Source: Megascapheus bottae (lineage: Eukaryota; Chordata; Mammalia; Rodentia; Geomyidae). Taken from it: 64,000 bases of DNA. Position 1 is the stretch's first letter, and every line of letters starts with the position of its first letter. Of this stretch, positions 59,043 to 64,000 are shown in pieces. A program made the position numbers and the translations under genes. Under the pieces are notes generated by a model that saw nothing but the letters and a program-made list of their open reading frames with translations, had not been told where the DNA came from and did not search any database. The stretch lies in assembly GCA_024803745.1 (NCBI GenBank), contig JANJXV010000101.1:2163001-2227000 (forward strand). Direction: 5' to 3'.

Positions 59043-59198
59043 TATCTGAAATAGGATAGAAAGGGGGAATACAAGATGAGGGGATCAGGGGAGGGAAACT
59101 GGGACAAAAACATGAGAAGGGGTATCAATGTATGTGAAATAATGCACCTTCTATCTGGCAAATATAATGTAACCCTTCTATTAATTATAATAAAAAGG
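59043..59198 (+). mobile_element. L1 3' UTR fragment, counterpart of 14,171-14,325
   Basis: Same truncated element. The flanks 58,709-59,042 and 59,199-59,827 are AT-rich and featureless. Confidence 0.85.
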
Positions 59199-59827
59199 AA
59201 CATAAAATAAAAATTATAAAATATACAATTTCAGTATATAGTTATGAATTAAAAATTACGATAATCTCCATTTATTAATTCATCTACTTATCCAAAGAAA
59301 TAAATGTTAAAAATCCCCTTATTAATAAAATAATTCATTAGGTATTGAATATTGAGGTACTAAATACTTAAGTTTATTAATCAATAATTGCTTTTAATTG
59401 CAACTATTAAAGATACCAACTAAAACTGTAAGTTTTAAAATAATCAAAAAACTTAGGAACCCATGTACATAAAAGATTTTGATGTCTTTTCAATATTTAT
59501 TACACTAAAGTCTGACCATTTAATTAATTAAATGTTATCAATGTTTCTGCATTTCAAAATCCTGAACATTTTGACGAATGTGCAAGATCATTAGTTGTAC
59601 TGAAATTTCTTGGAGACACTATGAAATGTGTTCTCAATGGGATATTAATTAATTCAGAAATAAGTTTCTGTTGATTACCCTCGAGCTAGACATAAATGTT
59701 AATAGAAGATCACTGCTTAAGAGATGATGAGATGTTTTTAAATAAAATGGACTGGAAGACTGGTTTTTGTCTTTATTTTTTTAATGCCTCAATTGCCTGG
59801 CAATCACAGGGTTCTTTATTTTTTCTT

Positions 59828-59948
59828 TTCTTTTAATTGTATTTTATTGTCAAAATGATATATACAGGGGTTACAGTAACATTCATCAGGTAGTGGGTAC
59901 ATTATTTCTTGAACATTGATACCCATTCCCATGTGTTTACTTCATCTA
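59828..59948 (-). mobile_element. L1 3' end fragment, counterpart of 14,951-15,070
   Basis: Same reverse L1 terminus; nearly identical to copy A. Confidence 0.75.
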
Positions 59949-60315
59949 TTGCCAACATAGTTAAAAAGTAAAAGCAAGATTCTTAATTTACTCCATTGTA
60001 TAAATTTCAGGAATACTGTGAAGAAGAACTACAGAATTATTCATACCATGGTGGTCAACTTTAATACAGATATCAGAAACATGTTCTCATAGGAAATGTC
60101 AAGCAAACCAGTAGTTGTCATATAGCAAAAGTGGTATAGGTAAAACTAGGAAGATAGGTTGGGGAGATAAAGCATGCCAGGTCTATGGGAAGCTCTGAGG
60201 CTGGAGAAGGCATAAAAACACATGAGGCTGAAGGTAGGTGACTGTAAATGGAATGAACAGGTATGGGAAAGCCCTTGCTATATGAACTCTTAAATATGTG
60301 TGTATGTATTTGTAG

Positions 60316-61256
60316 GGTAATGTGCAGAGGCTGCTACATAAGTCAAGTATTGAATACATTTTTAACAGTGTCACCCGTTCCCTTGCTCTCTCCCAGTTTT
60401 TTCTCTCATCCTCACCTGGTTAGTATCACTGCTGCAATTTTTTAACCTTTAGTCCCATCCTCTTAAAAACAGATTAACAAAACAAAAACAAACAGCAACA
60501 AATTATTTTTTTGCCAGTCCTGGGCTTGAGCTCAGAGCCTGAGCCCTGTCCTTGGACTTTCTCAAGACTAAAGTTCTACCACTTGAGCCTCAACACCACT
60601 TCTTGCTTTTTTCTATGTATGTGGTACTGAGGAATCGAACCCGGATCTTCATGCATGCTAAGCAAGCACTCTACCACTAGGCCAAACTCTTGGCCCAACA
60701 AATTTTTTAAAATACCCTCTTCTTTCTGCTTCCTGGAGTTGAATAGATATTATTTTATATGCACATAGCTATTGAATCTTTGTGATCCTCTGCCAAGATT
60801 ATCCTCCTTTGGTCTCACTGTGTCAATGTCTGGAGACCAGTGTATTTTTTTATCTTGTAATATTGAGTGTGTTTACTTGCAGATTGATAGGCATATTTTA
60901 GTTACCACAAATAAGAGAAATCAAGCAGTCTGTTTCTTTGGGTTTGGCTTACTTCACTTAATATGCAGAAATACAAATACAAAGAACGTTGAGATTCTAC
61001 CTTACTGGAGTTAAAATGGCCATTATCAAAAAAGTAATAATAACAAATACTGGTAGGATGTGGCCAAAAGGAACTCTACTACACTACTGGTAAGAATGTG
61101 AACTTGTTCAACCACTCTGGAAAGCAGTACAGAGGTTCTTCAAAGTTGAAACATTAGAGCTTCCCTATGATCCACCAATTCTACTTCTGGGCATTTATCC
61201 AATATAACACAAAATGCAATTCTACTCTTCCATCAGAGAGAATGATTTTGTACCAT
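60316..61256 (-). mobile_element. Old 5'-inverted L1, counterpart of 15,440-16,515
   Basis: Same structure: reverse 3' part to about 60,964, then the forward inverted segment to 61,256. Copy B lacks 106 bp of the inverted part (joined at about 61,213 with ACAAA microhomology) and roughly 20-25 bp near 60,839. Confidence 0.75.
60506..60695 (-). mobile_element. IDL-Geo-like SINE, counterpart of 15,638-15,829
   Basis: Same target duplication (caacaaatt). The complement of the B box 'gaatcgaaccc' is intact. Confidence 0.9.
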
Positions 61257-62205
61257 AGAAACACATAAATCAAAACTGAAGCCCTGATCTTTGTCCTGGG
61301 TGGCAGAGGAATGTAGTACAAGTCTTCAAAGTGTGCTGGCAATGAGAAGGAAGGGTTTGGGCAGGAGTTGGTAAAAGGTTATGGCATCAAATATGGCTTT
61401 ACTTTACCAAGATGTTTAATCCCATGTAATTACAGGGATATTTTCCTACTACACTAATTGCAGAGAGAGTTATTCTTAAATTTCAAAATCCTTTCATGTA
61501 TGCAGGGATATGAACTACATTTACTGTCACAGAATTATTACACACAGATTACTTCTTACTTTCTAATTTATCAATCATTTTATCATGACAACTTTTGTAC
61601 AGTTTTAAGATCTTCAGAATTTCATATAATTACTAATTATGATAAAAAGAAATCATGTATCATGTAACCTTAACCTATAGGTGAGTCTTGACCCCCAGAG
61701 GAAACTAGCTAAGTCCCTTCTCACCTAACTACAAGATTCTCTCCCAATTTCCCTGCCACAGAGCCTCCTAGATCAAGGTGATTTGCATGAGTCCTGCTCT
61801 TTCCTGAGATTTATGTATCAGTTCTGTGCATGCCCTTAAAATGCCTCAAAAAAGGTAAACCCTTCCACACACAGGAACAGAGGGCATCCATGCCTGAATC
61901 TAGTCATCTCCCACAGATCCTGTCTTCTCATACAATGTCCTTCTTCCTGTAAACTTGAGTAACTATTATAAACTACTGCCATGTCCATTTGTCCAATGCT
62001 GTGATCCCTATATTCATCCATCTCTAGAAACTTGAGGCAGAATCTATCCACCACAAAGGACATGAGCAGGCATTCATTAAACTAACAATTGGAGAAAGAA
62101 AACAGCCTGGGAAAATATGTTTGAAACTGATGAAGTGCTTTACAAATATAAATGAGACCTCTATATTAAGCAAAGTTTCCCGATTTTTACTTTGAAAGTA
62201 CCCTG
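61257..62205. other. Non-coding DNA, counterpart of 16,516-17,460
   Basis: No element recognised. Confidence 0.5.
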
Positions 62206-62370
62206 CACTGCTTTATAGATAATTGAGGCCAATACAATGAACTTGTTTCTTTCTAATGATTGTTTCTCCCAAGATCATACAATTACTAAGCATTAAAGCT
62301 GGGATTTAAAATGTTTTGTTTGTCTGAACCCCAGGCCTTTATTGCTTCTATTCTGCCATTTTGCTATCAT
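62206..62370 (-). mobile_element. MIR SINE, counterpart of 17,461-17,625
   Basis: Same ancient MIR remnant. Confidence 0.7.
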
Positions 62371-62604
62371 GTACCCCTCCCCCACACTCCTTCAAGAACA
62401 AAATGCAATAAATGATTACTATTTCTATTTAAAGGAATATAAACAATCAAGAAATGATTTTCTTAAAAATAATTTGTCATTATTCTCCTACTATCCACCC
62501 AGAATTGTAGGAAAATAACCATATACAAAGCTTTTAGGCCTAGTTCCTCCATCACTGTCATCTTCTGACAGGTACAAATAGAAGATCTAACACATGAAAG
62601 GTCT

Positions 62605-62667
62605 AACACACACACAATAACACAACACATGAAAGGTTTAACACACGCACGCACACACACACACACA
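62605..62667 (+). repeat. (CA)n microsatellite, shorter allele
   Basis: Counterpart of 17,860-17,932, with both CA runs contracted. Confidence 0.9.
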
Positions 62668-63353
62668 ATAACACAATACATGGCTACGATTGCTGCCTAC
62701 TCCATACAGCCTCGTGAAATTGTTAATTCTCATATAAAGAAGAGGAGGTTTTTCTCTACTCAATCAACACAGAGTGCATGTGCACCAAAAAGAAAGTGTA
62801 GTCATAATATTTTAACTGGGAAACCACAGATTACGCTGTTAATGTTATAATGTTTAAATGTGTTCATGACACCATTTATTTAGCACCCAACTTGGCCAAT
62901 GTCTTGGGAAGATGTTTCAAAAAGCAAAGTCTAGTGTGTTAAGAATGTACTGATAAGTGAACGTGATCATTACTCACGTGTGCCAGGGTCTGAAGTGTGG
63001 ACTGTTAGGCCAAGGGAGGGTCCAGAATGCAGTGCTGGGACAATCCTGTGGCCAGCTTCAATCTGGAAAATAAAAGATGACCACGTTATCTTACACTAGC
63101 AAATTAAATGCAGACATTGCTCATAGTATCAGGAATCAAAAGCAAGCTTGTGCTTCTTCTACATAATCTTCAACGTGGAGAAAAGACTTTCGTGTCTATT
63201 GTGACATTTACATTCCACATATGCTTGTATAAAACTAAATGGCAATATAAAGTATTTAGTCATGATTAGTCAGAATTAACAACAATTCAAAACCCAAGTT
63301 AGCAGAGTAGAGAAGCTCTTTCTTCTCAAAAGTCAGCTATGCCTTCTATAACT

Positions 63354-63354
<1 letters not shown>

Positions 63355-63389
<35 letters not shown>
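63355..63389 (+). repeat. (CA)n microsatellite
   Basis: Counterpart of 18,621-18,661. Confidence 0.95.
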
Positions 63390-63391
<2 letters not shown>

Positions 63392-64000
63392 CAAGTGCAT
63401 GCATTTTGCCTTTCTAAGTTCATACTACTCAATTTTTCAAATAAGAAAAATTGTAGAAAGAGGAGGAAGCGCTGGATTTTATTTAAGCCACCAGCATCTA
63501 CTGAGTGTCTAATGTCTACTTGGAACCTGGTGCACTTTGAACATATATGTTAACTCAAATGTACACCATCTCTCAAATATGCCCCATGGTTAGCAAGAAG
63601 CAGAGATCTGCCTACCACTTTATTCTGACTGTTTTGATTCCATACCGTTCACTGGTAAACATTTGTGTCTTTCCACATGCGAACTGGCTGCTTCATCACC
63701 AGATGGAAAGCTCATTGAAGAAAGAACTCCTTCCTATCTGCTCCATGCACAGCTGTACACCCTGCCCTCCATAGGGACCTTCTATGTTGAATATGTACTA
63801 TAATATGAAGAGGTTTCCCATACAACTCTCAGCAGCAATGATTCATCAGAACTCAACAATTAAGCAAAAAGCTGTATTATTTGGGGGGATAGTTTATTAC
63901 AGCACAAACAGACTATTACTAGCAAACAAAAAAAGCCTCCTCCTATGACAAGGTCCAGAGACCAAGCACGGTTTCTGTTATCCTCTCCCAGTGGACTAGC
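63390..64000. other. Non-coding DNA to the window edge
   Basis: Counterpart of 18,662-19,277. The match still holds at the last base. Confidence 0.6.

Larger units (their letters stand above)
44898..64000 (+). repeat. Segmental duplication, copy B (direct orientation)
   Basis: Second copy of 1-19,277, 19,103 bp long and running to the window edge. It differs from copy A by a private SINE-pair insertion, by 223 bp that A has lost, by private deletions of 818 and 106 bp, and by an expanded purine-triplet tract. All other L1 and SINE insertions I could compare are shared, so they predate the duplication. Confidence 0.97.

Overview
The window looks like intergenic or deep intronic DNA from a rodent of the superfamily Geomyoidea (pocket mice, kangaroo rats, pocket gophers). 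I found no protein-coding gene, exon set or functional RNA gene. The lineage call rests on a dimeric SINE seen many times: a tRNA-Ala/ID-like left monomer with recognisable pol III A and B boxes, joined to a right monomer of the 'Geo' type. That structure is described for IDL-Geo, a SINE restricted to Geomyoidea. The window also carries many copies of one L1 lineage with a characteristic G-rich 3' UTR, plus decayed B1-like SINEs, MIR, a possible LINE-2 and ancient L1. All large reading frames are L1 ORF2 remnants, low-complexity artefacts or chance frames.

Layout. Bases 1-19,277 (copy A) and 44,898-64,000 (copy B) are two copies of one segment in direct orientation, about 44.7-44.9 kb apart. 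Both window edges lie inside the duplication, so its true ends are not visible. The copies share the same order of L1 and SINE insertions, so those inserted before the duplication. They differ by scattered substitutions (six plus one 7-bp gap in a 540-bp sample I compared by eye) and by several discrete events: a SINE-pair insertion in B (45,066-45,430), a 223-bp deletion in A (at about 1,395), an 818-bp internal deletion in B's L1 (at 55,340), a 106-bp deletion in B (at about 61,213), and a purine-triplet tract more than twice as long in B (53,721-53,962) as in A (8,153-8,259).

The 25.6-kb spacer (19,278-44,897) is single-copy here. It holds a CT-rich satellite (20,720-21,059), a GC-rich segment that looks like an L1 5' UTR joined to an inverted L1 3' UTR (21,698-23,262), ancient L1 pieces (25.9-27.6 kb), a 5'-inverted L1 inside a SINE (30.6-31.4 kb), a 60-bp tandem duplication (33.8 kb), and a nest of retroelements in an ancient L1 (37.6-39.95 kb). 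In that nest a SINE and a 5'-inverted L1 used the same target sequence one after the other. Decayed B1-like SINEs and a MIR lie at 40-44.6 kb.

No genes work together here. The interest is in genome dynamics: a recent large direct duplication, L1 5' inversion (twin priming), SINE read-through retroposition, and microhomology deletions. I did not find evidence for an undescribed molecular system.
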